NCBI GenBank assembly: GCA_017459925.1
Contig: JAFUCC010000051.1
Location: 1 to 37,883 of the forward strand
DNA length: 37,883 bases
DNA from: Eggerthellaceae bacterium
GTDB taxonomy: Bacteria; Actinomycetota; Coriobacteriia; Coriobacteriales; Eggerthellaceae
Reading direction: 5' to 3'
Below the pieces are notes generated by a model. The model searched no databases. It was not told the DNA's origin and saw only the letters and a program-made list of their open reading frames with translations. Below, piece by piece: positions 1 to 7,658 of the stretch (positions are counted from its first letter, which is position 1; every line of letters starts with the position of its first letter). A program made the translations under genes and the position numbers.

Positions 1-3
1 GAT

Positions 4-109
4 GATTGAACGCTCACCCCAGGGGTAATGTTCAAATATGCTGAAACTCTACCTTTATGCAGAAGTGTTCCTTCAATTTGAACATTACCCCTGGGGTGAG
101 CGTTCAATC
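4..109. repeat. Perfect 34-bp inverted repeat built from two palindromic units
   Basis: Positions 4-37 and 76-109 are exact reverse complements (34 of 34), separated by 38 bp. Each arm is itself an imperfect palindrome: TTGAAC and GTTCAA at the ends, ACCCC-T-GGGGT in the middle. A degenerate third copy of the CCTGGGGT core follows at about 112-130. No coding potential is supported here. It lies between the 3' end of the superoxide reductase gene and whatever is left of the window. It resembles the paired layout of REP/BIME elements, but the sequence family is not one I recognise. Confidence 0.9.
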
Positions 110-136
110 GTCCCTGGGGTAACGCTCGATAAAGAA

Positions 137-168
137 CGAGGCGCTGGTTTTGCCAGCGCCTCGCTTTT
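137..168. terminator. Rho-independent terminator, probably for the superoxide reductase gene
   Basis: An 11-bp perfect stem (137-147 with 153-163) with a 5-nt loop is followed on the plus strand by CTTTT, and on the minus strand by TTCTTT. It sits 27 bp past the stop of the minus-strand gene at 195-575 and could work in both directions. Confidence 0.75.
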
Positions 169-194
169 GCGGTTGACGTGTTGCGCGACGTGCT

Positions 195-575
195 CTATAA
201 AGCGAGCTTCCAGAGGCCGTGGAGGTTGCAGTATTCGAAGACCTCGAGCGGCTTCTGGCCGCCGAGCACGATTTCAGCATGAGGGGCATCGCCGGGCTTC
301 AGGCAACGGGCGATGACGCCTTCCTCCGTGACAACGTAAATCCACTGGATGGAATGGGCTTCTTCCATCGGGTGGTCGACGCTGCCGACGTTGACGATGA
401 TCTTGTCGCTTTCGAGCGTGGCAACGGGGACGTGCTTTTCGTGGGCGCCATCGTTCGTATTGGGCTCGATGATCTGCATTGGCTCACCGCAGCATGACAG
501 CTGGCCGCCGCCATCGGCAACTTTCACGACGATGTTGCCGCACTTAGCGCACCGGTAGAACGTCGATCTTTTCAT
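195..575 (-). CDS. dfx: Desulfoferrodoxin (two-iron superoxide reductase)
   Basis: This enzyme reduces superoxide to hydrogen peroxide in the cytoplasm without releasing O2, a typical anaerobe defence. The 126-residue length is the usual one for the two-domain class. The N-terminal desulforedoxin-like domain has the iron ligands C9, C12, C28 and C29. The C-terminal SOR domain shows E46-K47-H48, H68, H74, C116 and H119, which match the His4-Cys site and the catalytic Glu/Lys of the family. The ATG at 575 is preceded by AAAGGCGG. The gene stands alone on the minus strand between two hairpins. A short palindrome TGATGACATCA lies at 607-617, upstream of the start, and could be an operator. The gene is also called rbo in some species. 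Confidence 0.95.
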   Translation of the reverse strand: MKRSTFYRCAKCGNIVVKVADGGGQLSCCGEPMQIIEPNTNDGAHEKHVPVATLESDKIIVNVGSVDHPMEEAHSIQWIYVVTEEGVIARCLKPGDAPHAEIVLGGQKPLEVFEYCNLHGLWKLAL

Positions 576-606
576 GTGAACCGCCTTTCATTCTCGTCTT
601 AAACGC

Positions 607-617
607 TGATGACATCA
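607..617. promoter_or_regulatory. Short palindrome upstream of dfx, possible operator
   Basis: TGATG-A-CATCA is a perfect 5-bp inverted repeat about 30 bp upstream of the dfx start codon. No convincing -35/-10 pair was found beside it, so a regulatory role is a guess from position alone. Confidence 0.25.
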
Positions 618-625
618 TAAATGAA

Positions 626-658
626 AAATGCGCTGCACCACCAAGATGCAGCGCATTT
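626..658. terminator. Second terminator-like hairpin between tRNA-Pro and dfx
   Basis: A 12-bp perfect stem (626-637 with 647-658) with a 9-nt loop. On the minus strand the stem runs into ATTTTTCAT, so it could back up the tRNA terminator just upstream and insulate dfx. On the plus strand no T-tract follows. Confidence 0.55.
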
Positions 659-680
659 GTAAACCCGCGGTAGGCGAGAA

Positions 681-710
681 ACAAAAACGGTTCCCAGAGT
701 TGGGAACCGT
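681..710 (-). terminator. Rho-independent terminator of tRNA-Pro
   Basis: A 10-bp stem (687-696 with 701-710) and a 4-nt loop are followed on the minus strand by TTTTTGTTT. It starts 8 bp after the CCA end of the tRNA gene. Confidence 0.85.
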
Positions 711-718
711 GAAAGTTC

Positions 719-795
<77 letters not shown>

Positions 796-809
796 AACGG
801 CGAGAAAGT

Positions 810-838
810 ATATTACTGGTATGCGACGAGGTTTGCAA
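810..838 (-). promoter_or_regulatory. Sigma-70 type promoter of tRNA-Pro
   Basis: On the minus strand, TTGCAA (838-833), a 17-bp spacer and TAATAT (815-810). The -10 box ends 15 bp before the tRNA 5' end. Confidence 0.65.
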
Positions 839-972
839 GAACCAGTTTTCGGTGTCACAAATACGACACCCAAGGGTGGGCGGCGTCCGTTGCGGGGTGG
901 GCGGTTGAAGGCCAGCCGATTACCGAAGGCGAAGGGCGCGGGGCGTCGTTCGTTCAATTGTCACAAGCCCTT

Positions 973-988
973 TTCCCTAAAATGGGAA
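973..988. promoter_or_regulatory. Short inverted repeat in front of the ech operon
   Basis: TTCCC-TAAAAT-GGGAA is a perfect 5-bp inverted repeat whose centre is a possible -10 box (TAAAAT). It lies 36 bp before the echA start. A TTGTCA at 958-963 is a possible -35, but the 14-bp spacing is short, so the promoter assignment is weak. Confidence 0.3.
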
Positions 989-1023
989 CATCGTAAGCGG
1001 TGGGAATAAAAGGGGAGATTGCT

Positions 1024-2973
1024 GTGCAACTCATATCGTTCTTGATTCTGTTTCCCTTGGTAATCGCGGTGCTGCTGCTGTTCGTGAAGGCAGATTGGCC
1101 GCGAAACATCATCGTGGGCGCGTCAGCTGCGGTCATTGCCGTGGCGTCTATCGTGCTCGCGGTGCAGTACATCGGCGCGCCATGGATCGGATTCGAGTTC
1201 TCTTCCGAAATCGCAGATTACATCGGGGCGGCCATTGGCGTCGCCATTGCCGTGACGGTCATTTGCTTCGGCGTGAAGTACAAGAACTACTTCGCTGTCG
1301 CGCTTGCGGCCATACAGGTGGTCGGGTCGCTCGTATTCGAGTTCGGTTTTGCCCACAACGCTCATGTCGCCATCGGCTTGTATGTTGATTCCCTTTCCAT
1401 CGTCATGGCGCTCATCATCGGCGTCATCGGCAGCGGCATTTGCGTATATGCGCTTGGCTACATGATGGATTTCCAAAAGCATCTCGACGATCACGGAGAG
1501 GAAGAGGGCCTGACCGAGCTCCAGCGCCGCGATCGTCGTCCGACGTTCTTCGCGCTCATGTTCGTGTTCCTGTCGGCCATGTACGTCATCGTGTTCTCGA
1601 ATAACATGTCGTGGATGTTCACCGGCTGGGAAGTCACGACCGTCTGCTCGTTCCTGCTCATCGCCTACACGCGCACCGAAGAAGCGGTTCGCAACGCGTT
1701 CCGCCAGATCATCATGAACATTGCAGGCGGCATCGGTTTTCTGGTGGCGCTGTTCCTCGCGGTCATTTTGGCCAACACCCTGTCCTTCGAGCGTTTCGTC
1801 CTCATCGGCCTTGAGCATCCGGAAATCGTGTCCGTCGCCGTCTGCGCCCTCGCGTTTGCCGGGCTCACGAAGTCGGCTCAGATGCCGTTCCACACGTGGC
1901 TGCTCGGCGCCATGGTGGCTCCCACGCCCACATCGGCGCTGCTTCACTCCTCGACGATGGTGAAGGCTGGCGTGTTCCTGCTCATCAAACTTGCACCGCT
2001 CTTCATGGTGTGCACGGTGCCTGCGAGCATGGTCATCCTGGTTGGCGGGTTCACGTTCATGCTGTGCTCGTTCATGGCCATTTCGCAATCGAACGCCAAG
2101 CGCGTGCTCGCATACTCGACCATCGCGAACCTCGGCCTCATCGTCGCCTGCGCTGGCGTTGGAAGCCCCGAGGCCATTTGGGCAGCCACGCTGCTCGTGA
2201 TCTTCCACGCAGCCGCGAAGTCGCTCCTGTTCCTGTGCGTCGGCACGGCTGAGCATCATATCGGCAGCCGCGACATCGAGGATATGGACCTGCTGTTCGA
2301 GCGCATGCCGCGTTTGGCCCGCTTCATGATGCTCGGCATCATGTGCATGTTCATCGCGCCGTTCGGCATGCTGATCGCAAAATGGGCGACGCTCGTTTCG
2401 TTCGTCGAATCCGGGCAGCTCATCCTCATCCTGCTGCTCGCATTCGGCTCAGGCGCCACGTTCATGTTTTGGGCGAAATGGCTGGGCAAGCTATCGGGCA
2501 TCGCAGGCTCGCCTGAGAACGTCGAGCTGACGGTGCATCCGTCTGAATGGATATCGCTCGTCATCATGGCGTGCATCGCGGTTGTCGCCTGCATCGCGCT
2601 GCCGGTCGTTTCCAATGCGTTCGTCGAGCCTTACATCGTGAGCGTCTTCGGCGTGCTCGGGCGCGATGTCACGATAGACAACCTCTGGATTTCGTCGATT
2701 CTCGCCATCTTCGTGTTCGTTGTGTTGTTCGGCGGCGTACGGTCGTCGAAGAAGAAGCGCGTGAACGCGTACTTGTCGGGCGTTTCCGTCGATGACGCAT
2801 CCCGCACGTACCGGAACAGCCTTTCGGGTGAATCCGTCGCCACATCGCGCAACCTGTACCTCGACTCGTACTTCGGCGAGGACAAGATGCGACCTATAGG
2901 CGAAGCGTTATGCGGAGCAATCATAGTAGTGGCCCTCCTGGCGAGCGGCCTCGTCGTCCCGCCGATTCTGTAA
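1024..2973 (+). CDS. echA: Ech hydrogenase subunit A, NuoL/MrpA-like ion-translocating antiporter subunit
   Basis: This polytopic membrane protein belongs to the proton-conducting antiporter family (complex I NuoL, HyfB, EchA). It would pump H+ or Na+ when ferredoxin electrons pass to the hydrogenase module. The chain has many hydrophobic helices and the central family core, including the stretch around MPFHTWLLGAM with its buried lysine nearby in GLTKSAQMPFH. A GTG at 1000 is in frame, but GTG at 1024 is preferred because AGGGGAG ends 7 bp before it and the first residues MQLISFLILF then start the first helix. The resulting length is 649 residues, normal for EchA. It is the first gene of a tightly spaced six-gene operon whose order, echABCDEF, identifies it as Ech rather than complex I. 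Confidence 0.9.
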   Translation: MQLISFLILFPLVIAVLLLFVKADWPRNIIVGASAAVIAVASIVLAVQYIGAPWIGFEFSSEIADYIGAAIGVAIAVTVICFGVKYKNYFAVALAAIQVVGSLVFEFGFAHNAHVAIGLYVDSLSIVMALIIGVIGSGICVYALGYMMDFQKHLDDHGEEEGLTELQRRDRRPTFFALMFVFLSAMYVIVFSNNMSWMFTGWEVTTVCSFLLIAYTRTEEAVRNAFRQIIMNIAGGIGFLVALFLAVILANTLSFERFVLIGLEHPEIVSVAVCALAFAGLTKSAQMPFHTWLLGAMVAPTPTSALLHSSTMVKAGVFLLIKLAPLFMVCTVPASMVILVGGFTFMLCSFMAISQSNAKRVLAYSTIANLGLIVACAGVGSPEAIWAATLLVIFHAAAKSLLFLCVGTAEHHIGSRDIEDMDLLFERMPRLARFMMLGIMCMFIAPFGMLIAKWATLVSFVESGQLILILLLAFGSGATFMFWAKWLGKLSGIAGSPENVELTVHPSEWISLVIMACIAVVACIALPVVSNAFVEPYIVSVFGVLGRDVTIDNLWISSILAIFVFVVLFGGVRSSKKKRVNAYLSGVSVDDASRTYRNSLSGESVATSRNLYLDSYFGEDKMRPIGEALCGAIIVVALLASGLVVPPIL

Positions 2974-2990
2974 GGGAGGTGCCAGATACC

Positions 2991-3875
2991 ATGCTGTTCA
3001 TCACTGAGAAATTCATCTTCACGCTCATCGGCACCGTGGCGTTCGCCATTCTCGCGCCCATCGTCGGGTGCCTGCTTGCGGGCCTCGACCGCATCATCTC
3101 GGCCCGCATGCAGGGCCGCGTCGGGCCTCCGCTGTTGCAGCCGTATTACGACGTTCGAAAGCTCATAGCCAAGGATGACGTTACCGTTTCCGGCGTCGAC
3201 GGCGTGTACATGACATGCGCGCTCGTGTTCACGGCGTTTGCGGGCGGCATCTTCTTCAGCGGCGGCAACCTGCTGATGAGCGCCTTCGTCATCACCATGG
3301 CGGCGTTGTTCTTCATCATGGCGGCGTACTCGTCGCGTAGCCCCTTTGCCGAGCTCGGCGCTGGTCGTGAAGCCGTTCAGGTCATGTCTTACGAGCCGAT
3401 GGTGCTTCTCATGGCCGTGTGCTTCTTCATGGCTTCTGGCTCGTTCAACGTGGGCGAGACGTTCTGGTTGAAGCTTCCGGTCATCTGCTACACCATCCCG
3501 GCGTTCATCGGCTTCCTCTTCATCCTCACCATCAAGCTGCGCAAGTCGCCATTCGACCTGTCGACATCGCATCATGCGCATCAGGAACTCGTGCGGGGAA
3601 CGACGACCGAGATGAGCGGCAAGACGCTCGCGAAAGTCGAAGTCATGCACTGGTGCGAGACCGTTCTGTTCCTCGGATGGACTGGCATGTTCTTCATCTG
3701 GGGAAATCCGGTTTCAATTGTCCTCGCAATAATCGTCGCGCTGGCTGCCTGGTTCTTCGAGATTTGGATCGACAACAACTTCGCCCGCGTGAAGTGGCAG
3801 GCCATGCTGAAGTGGGCGTGGATCGTCGCGCTCGTTTGCGGCGGAATCAACATCGTACTCTTGGCGTTCATCTAG
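2991..3875 (+). CDS. echB: Ech hydrogenase subunit B, NuoH-like membrane anchor
   Basis: This 294-residue membrane subunit belongs to the NuoH/HyfC/CooK family. It forms the link between the peripheral hydrogenase arm and the ion-pumping subunit. The signature loop ISARMQGRVGPPLLQPYYD is near residue 35, and the acidic/basic loops typical of NuoH (for example SPFAELGAGREAVQVMSYE) follow. The ATG at 2991 has GGGAGGT upstream. An in-frame upstream start at 2910 would add residues overlapping echA and has no ribosome site. It starts 17 bp after the echA stop. Confidence 0.92.
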   Translation: MLFITEKFIFTLIGTVAFAILAPIVGCLLAGLDRIISARMQGRVGPPLLQPYYDVRKLIAKDDVTVSGVDGVYMTCALVFTAFAGGIFFSGGNLLMSAFVITMAALFFIMAAYSSRSPFAELGAGREAVQVMSYEPMVLLMAVCFFMASGSFNVGETFWLKLPVICYTIPAFIGFLFILTIKLRKSPFDLSTSHHAHQELVRGTTTEMSGKTLAKVEVMHWCETVLFLGWTGMFFIWGNPVSIVLAIIVALAAWFFEIWIDNNFARVKWQAMLKWAWIVALVCGGINIVLLAFI

Positions 3876-3888
3876 GAAGGGAAGTACT

Positions 3889-4332
3889 GTGGGTTACGCA
3901 TCAAAGTCCCCCTGGGTCATTCATTACGACGCTTCTAGCTGCAACGGCTGCGACATCGAGGTTCTTGCAGCGCTGTGCCCGGGCTATGACGTCGAGCGTT
4001 TCGGCATCATCAACACGGGCAACCCGAAGCATGCCGACATCTTCCTTGTCACAGGTTCGGTCAACGAGCGCAACATCGCGGTTGTGAAGCAGATTTACGA
4101 TCAGATGGTTGAACCGAAGGTCGTCGTTGCATGCGGCATCTGCGCATGCACGGGCGGCATCTTCCATGATTGCTACAACGTCATAGGCGGCGTCGACAAG
4201 GCGATACCCGTCGACGTGTACGCACCCGGTTGCGCTGTGCGCCCCGAGGCGATCATCGATGCCGTGGTTCAAGCCATCGGCATCCTCGACGAAAAGTCGA
4301 AGGCTCTCCAAGTTGCGAAGAAGGGGGCGTAA
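3889..4332 (+). CDS. echC: Ech hydrogenase small subunit (NuoB-like, proximal [4Fe-4S])
   Basis: This 147-residue protein is the hydrogenase small subunit, which passes electrons between the ferredoxin subunit EchF and the NiFe site in EchE through one [4Fe-4S] cluster. The N-terminal CNGC (C18, C21), the central ACGICACTGG (C82, C85, C87) and YAPGC (C115) supply the NuoB-type ligands, with C95 an additional cysteine. The start is GTG at 3889 behind GGAAGGGAAG. It lies 13 bp downstream of echB in the same operon. Confidence 0.93.
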   Translation: MGYASKSPWVIHYDASSCNGCDIEVLAALCPGYDVERFGIINTGNPKHADIFLVTGSVNERNIAVVKQIYDQMVEPKVVVACGICACTGGIFHDCYNVIGGVDKAIPVDVYAPGCAVRPEAIIDAVVQAIGILDEKSKALQVAKKGA

Positions 4333-4334
4333 CG

Positions 4335-5243
4335 ATGGCGTTTCAGCAGGAATTCATCCCACTCGAGCTCGATCAGCTTCATCGCGAGGCTGCCGTGCTG
4401 AAAACCGAGGGCTGGCGGTTCATCCAGACGCATGCCGTGAACACCGACAACGGCATCGACCTGTACTACTCGTTCATGAAAGACGGCCGCGTCGTGAACT
4501 ACCGCGTTGCCGGCGTGCAGAAAGACCAGGCGGTGCCGTCCATCACCGATTTGTTCCTGGCGGCTTTCGTGTTCGAGAACGAGGCACGCGAGCTGTTCGG
4601 CGTCGACATGAGGGACATCGCCATCGATTTCGCCGGGGCGTTGTACGCACCTGCGCAGGCGGAGCCCATGACGATCATCACGCCCGAGCAGAAAGCTGCG
4701 CGCGAAAAGGCCAGGAAGGCTGCTGAGGCGAAGGCGTCTAAGGATGCTGCGCCGGCGCAAGAGCCTCCCGACGGCGCGCCCGCAAAGCGCGTGTTCGTAA
4801 TGACGCCCGAACGCCGTGCCCGCCTCGATGCGAAGCTCGCCACCATGTCGCCTGACAAGGTCGCCAAGGTCGAAGCCGCGCTGAAGGCGCGCGAAGCCGA
4901 AGCCGCAAGTGCTGGCAACGCCGTAGCAAGCGCGCCCACTGAAAGCAAGCCAGCTGCCGAACCCGCGAAGGCTGAGCCTTCCGCGAAGGAGCCGGACGGT
5001 AAGGACGCAGATCTCGAAGCAAAGCTTGCGACGATGGATCCCGAGAAGGCTGCGAAGGTTCGAGCTGCCCTTGCCGGTAAGGCGGCGGCCGCGGAAGCTT
5101 CAACGGAACCTGCTCCTGCGGCTGCCGACGAGCCTCCGGCTGAAAAGTTCGCCGACGAGCAGCTTGCTGCGCTCATCGGGCTCATGGACGATTCGAAAGC
5201 AGCCGTCGTGAAGAAGGCGCTCAACATGAAAGAGGGGGAATAG
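4335..5243 (+). CDS. echD: Ech hydrogenase subunit D (NuoC-like) with long repeated C-terminal tail
   Basis: The first 110 or so residues are an EchD/30-kDa NuoC-type domain, with the characteristic FENEARELFGVDM at 80-92. Ordinary EchD proteins stop near there. This one continues to residue 302 with a low-complexity Ala/Glu/Lys/Pro tail. The tail contains three related modules, at about 162-184, 225-247 and 273-297, each of the form L-x-x-L-(6)-D-x-x-K-A-x-x-V-x-x-A-L. The last module is nearly the same as the C-terminus of EchF. The tail could be a flexible docking segment, but its function is unknown. The start is ATG 4335, two bases after the echC stop. Codon use is like that of its neighbours. 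Confidence 0.88.
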   Translation: MAFQQEFIPLELDQLHREAAVLKTEGWRFIQTHAVNTDNGIDLYYSFMKDGRVVNYRVAGVQKDQAVPSITDLFLAAFVFENEARELFGVDMRDIAIDFAGALYAPAQAEPMTIITPEQKAAREKARKAAEAKASKDAAPAQEPPDGAPAKRVFVMTPERRARLDAKLATMSPDKVAKVEAALKAREAEAASAGNAVASAPTESKPAAEPAKAEPSAKEPDGKDADLEAKLATMDPEKAAKVRAALAGKAAAAEASTEPAPAAADEPPAEKFADEQLAALIGLMDDSKAAVVKKALNMKEGE

Positions 5244-5244
5244 C

Positions 5245-6333
5245 ATGGGCAAGAAATCGGTAATCCCGTTCGGGCCGCAGCATCCGGTCCTGCCCGAGCC
5301 GCTTCACCTCGACCTCGTAGTAGAAGACGAAGTCGTCATCGAGGCGGTGCCGCAAATCGGCTTCGTGCACCGCGGGCTCGAACGACTCGTGCAGACGAAG
5401 GACTACAACCAGTTCATTTACGTTGCGGAACGCATCTGCGGAATTTGCGCATTCGGGCATTCCATGGGCTATGCCGAGACGATCGAGCGCCTCATGGGCG
5501 TCGAGATTCCCAAGCGCGCAGAGTACCTGCGCGTCATCTGGCATGAGCTCTCCCGTGTGCATTCGCACATCCTATGGCTGGGCCTCGCCGCTGACGCATT
5601 CGGTCATGAAGCGCTGTTCATGCACTGCTGGCGCCTTCGCGAACGCGTACTCGACCTGTTCGAGAAAACGACGGGCGGGCGCGTAATATTCTCGGTCGTC
5701 AAGGTCGGCGGCGTGCAGCGCGACATCAGCAAAGACATGTTCGATCAGTTCATCAGCACGCTCGAGGGCATCAAGGACGAGTACAAGCAGATTTGCGATG
5801 CGTTCCTCACCGATCCGTCGGTGTACAACCGCACGGCCGGCGTCGGCCTCATCCCGACTGAAGACGCTTTGAACCTCAGCATGGTCGGGCCCTTTGCCCG
5901 CGCATCGAACGTGAACTACGACGTTCGCTCGCTCGGCAACGGGGCTTACGGGGACCTCTCGGATTTCAGTCCGATTCTCTCGCAGAATTGCGATTGCTAC
6001 GCGCGTATGGAGGTTCGCGCTGCCGAGGTTCCGCAATCGATCGCCATAATCAAGGAGCTCATTGGGAAAATCCCCGACGGAGATATCGCCGTGCCCGTGA
6101 AGGGCAGCCCTGCCGTCGATTCCGAAGCATGCAACGTGCTCGAGCAGCCTCGTGGCGAATGTTTCTACTACGCGAAGGGCAACGGCACGAAGTACCTCGA
6201 CCGCATGCGCATGCGCACGCCCACTTCACAGAACCTCGCCGGCATGGCGGTGGCGCTCGAAGGGTGCGACGTTGCGGACGTGAACATGATCGTGCTCACG
6301 ATCGACCCCTGCATCAGCTGCACGGAAAGGTAG
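5245..6333 (+). CDS. echE: Ech hydrogenase large subunit with NiFe site
   Basis: This 362-residue catalytic subunit oxidises or produces H2. Both NiFe-ligand pairs are intact: RICGIC (C65, C68, with H72 following) and DPCISC (C356, C359). The chain ends three residues after the last cysteine, so there is no C-terminal extension for a maturation protease to remove. It retains the NuoD-like fold markers FGPQHP at 9-14 and GFVHRGLE near residue 40. The intact cysteines separate it from respiratory complex I NuoD, which lacks them. It starts one base after echD. No hyp maturation genes lie in the window. Confidence 0.95.
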   Translation: MGKKSVIPFGPQHPVLPEPLHLDLVVEDEVVIEAVPQIGFVHRGLERLVQTKDYNQFIYVAERICGICAFGHSMGYAETIERLMGVEIPKRAEYLRVIWHELSRVHSHILWLGLAADAFGHEALFMHCWRLRERVLDLFEKTTGGRVIFSVVKVGGVQRDISKDMFDQFISTLEGIKDEYKQICDAFLTDPSVYNRTAGVGLIPTEDALNLSMVGPFARASNVNYDVRSLGNGAYGDLSDFSPILSQNCDCYARMEVRAAEVPQSIAIIKELIGKIPDGDIAVPVKGSPAVDSEACNVLEQPRGECFYYAKGNGTKYLDRMRMRTPTSQNLAGMAVALEGCDVADVNMIVLTIDPCISCTER

Positions 6334-6337
6334 TTTC

Positions 6338-6865
6338 ATGGGAGCATTCAAACTGGGGAAGATGACCTTCGGGTCGTTGTTCAAGAAGCCCGAGACGGTG
6401 CTGTACCCCGTCGTGACCAAACCGCAGCCGGCTGGTCTGAAGGGGCATGTCGCCATCGAGGTGAACGATTGCATCTTATGCGGCATGTGCGATAGGTCTT
6501 GCTCGACAGACTGCATTACGGTCGACAGGCAGGCCCGCACATGGACGATCGACAGGCTGCAATGCGTGCAATGCGGCTACTGCATCACCGTGTGCCCGAA
6601 GAAATGCCTGTCGATGGACCCGAATTACGCGCCGGCCACGATCGTGCACGAACCCGATGTGTTCCAGGTGCCCGAGCAGGAGAAGGCAGGCAAGAAGGCC
6701 GACGAAAAGCCCGATGATAAGCCTGCAACCGAGAAGCCCGTAGCTGCGGCCGACGCCAAGGCCGAAGAGCCTGATGAGGCGAAACCCGATGCTCAGCTGA
6801 TGGCGCTCATCGGGCTCATGGACGACGAGAAAGCCGCAAAGGTGCGATCTGCCCTGAACGTGTAA
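6338..6865 (+). CDS. echF: Ech hydrogenase ferredoxin subunit F with C-terminal tail module
   Basis: This 175-residue polyferredoxin subunit carries two [4Fe-4S] sites: C45, C48, C51 with C55 or C59, and C76, C79, C82, C86. It is the likely entry point for electrons from soluble ferredoxin. Typical EchF proteins end soon after the second cluster. Here a charged Lys/Glu/Pro linker (about 112-150) leads to a final module at 151-175 that closely matches the last module of EchD (ALIGLMDD followed by KAA and AL). It is the last gene of the operon, and two hairpins follow it. Confidence 0.93.
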   Translation: MGAFKLGKMTFGSLFKKPETVLYPVVTKPQPAGLKGHVAIEVNDCILCGMCDRSCSTDCITVDRQARTWTIDRLQCVQCGYCITVCPKKCLSMDPNYAPATIVHEPDVFQVPEQEKAGKKADEKPDDKPATEKPVAAADAKAEEPDEAKPDAQLMALIGLMDDEKAAKVRSALNV

Positions 6866-6870
6866 TCCAA

Positions 6871-6901
6871 TGTGTCAATCTGACCAGGCAAGATTGACAC
6901 A
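6871..6901. other. Perfect 11-bp inverted repeat after echF
   Basis: TGTGTCAATCT (6871-6881) and its reverse complement (6891-6901) flank a 9-nt loop just past the echF stop. There is no T-tract, so it is either an operator, an mRNA-stabilising stem or a weak terminator. Confidence 0.5.
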
Positions 6902-6946
6902 TCATCGCAAAATTGATGCATGAACCTGCTAAAATCAGGTAAACCG

Positions 6947-6970
6947 AAACCGGGCGAAAGCCCGGTTTTC
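6947..6970 (+). terminator. Rho-independent terminator of the ech operon
   Basis: A 9-bp stem AAACCGGGC/GCCCGGTTT closes a GAAA tetraloop, and the strand continues TTTTC. It lies about 80 bp past the echF stop and directly before the next gene. Confidence 0.85.
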
Positions 6971-6995
6971 GTTGAGACTCAAGAAAGGCCGGTCC

Positions 6996-7658
6996 TTGAC
7001 GGACGAAACGCAGCACAATAACGCACCACAAGAGGAGGTCACCGACCGTATCTTCACGGCCGCGAACGTCATTACCTTCATCCGCCTCATCATGGTTCCG
7101 GTATCGCTCGGCTTCCTCCTTTCCGGAAACGACATCGTGGCTACCGTGCTCTTCGCGTTGACGGCGGCGACCGATTTCGTCGATGGGCAGGTTGCCCGTC
7201 GGACCCATACTGTTTCGAGGCTCGGCCAGTTGCTCGATCCTGCGGTTGACAGGCTTCTCATGATCTGCGCGGTCGTGGGGTTGCTCGCAATTGGGCGGCT
7301 TCCGGTGTGGATTGTCGTGCTCGTGCTTGCCCGCGACGTGTTCCTCCTCATAGGCGGCGCGTGGCTGATTCGCGAGCATTCGGTTCGGGTACCCGTCATT
7401 TACCCCGGGAAGGTCGCGACGACGCTCCTTTTCATAGGTCTCGCAGGGCTCATGCTCAACATGCCGCTTGTACCCGGCCTCGGATGGTGCGATTTCGCAT
7501 GGCTTCCTGGTTTCAATTCAGTGTCATGTTCATGGGGTATCTGGTGTATTTACCTTGGGTTGTGCATCGGCGTGTTCACAACCGTATATTATGTGGTGAC
7601 TGCATATAGGAAATTAAAGGAAGCGTTAGCAGCTGAACGTCATGGCATCGAACGATAA
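6996..7658 (+). CDS. pgsA: CDP-alcohol phosphatidyltransferase, probably phosphatidylglycerophosphate synthase
   Basis: This membrane enzyme transfers a phosphatidyl group from CDP-diacylglycerol to an alcohol, most likely glycerol-3-phosphate. The full family motif D-x2-D-G-x2-A-R-x8-G-x3-D-x3-D is present at residues 60-85, with several flanking membrane helices. The length of about 220 residues fits PgsA. Cardiolipin or phosphatidylinositol-phosphate synthases of the same family cannot be excluded by motif alone. The start chosen is TTG 6996, which has GAAAGG 8 bp upstream. A TTG at 6972 is also in frame but abuts the terminator and has no ribosome site. The 3' end overlaps the next gene by 17 bp. 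Confidence 0.82.
   Translation: MTDETQHNNAPQEEVTDRIFTAANVITFIRLIMVPVSLGFLLSGNDIVATVLFALTAATDFVDGQVARRTHTVSRLGQLLDPAVDRLLMICAVVGLLAIGRLPVWIVVLVLARDVFLLIGGAWLIREHSVRVPVIYPGKVATTLLFIGLAGLMLNMPLVPGLGWCDFAWLPGFNSVSCSWGIWCIYLGLCIGVFTTVYYVVTAYRKLKEALAAERHGIER

Noticed and set aside
4..130. CRISPR array at the left edge
   Set aside because: The repeats are inverted, not direct, there are only two full copies, and no spacer periodicity or cas gene is seen.
1123..2259. Long open frame antisense to echA
   Set aside because: The translation is rich in His, Arg, Asp and Glu with no hydrophobic core, the usual mirror of a membrane-protein gene in high-GC DNA. The plus-strand gene is clear.
2631..3650. 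Long open frame antisense to echA/echB
   Set aside because: Same mirror-image composition. It spans two well-supported genes and lacks a start signal.
1024..6865. Respiratory complex I fragment or formate hydrogenlyase
   Set aside because: The large subunit keeps all four NiFe cysteines, which excludes complex I. The six-gene order and absence of formate dehydrogenase or extra antiporter subunits fit Ech better.
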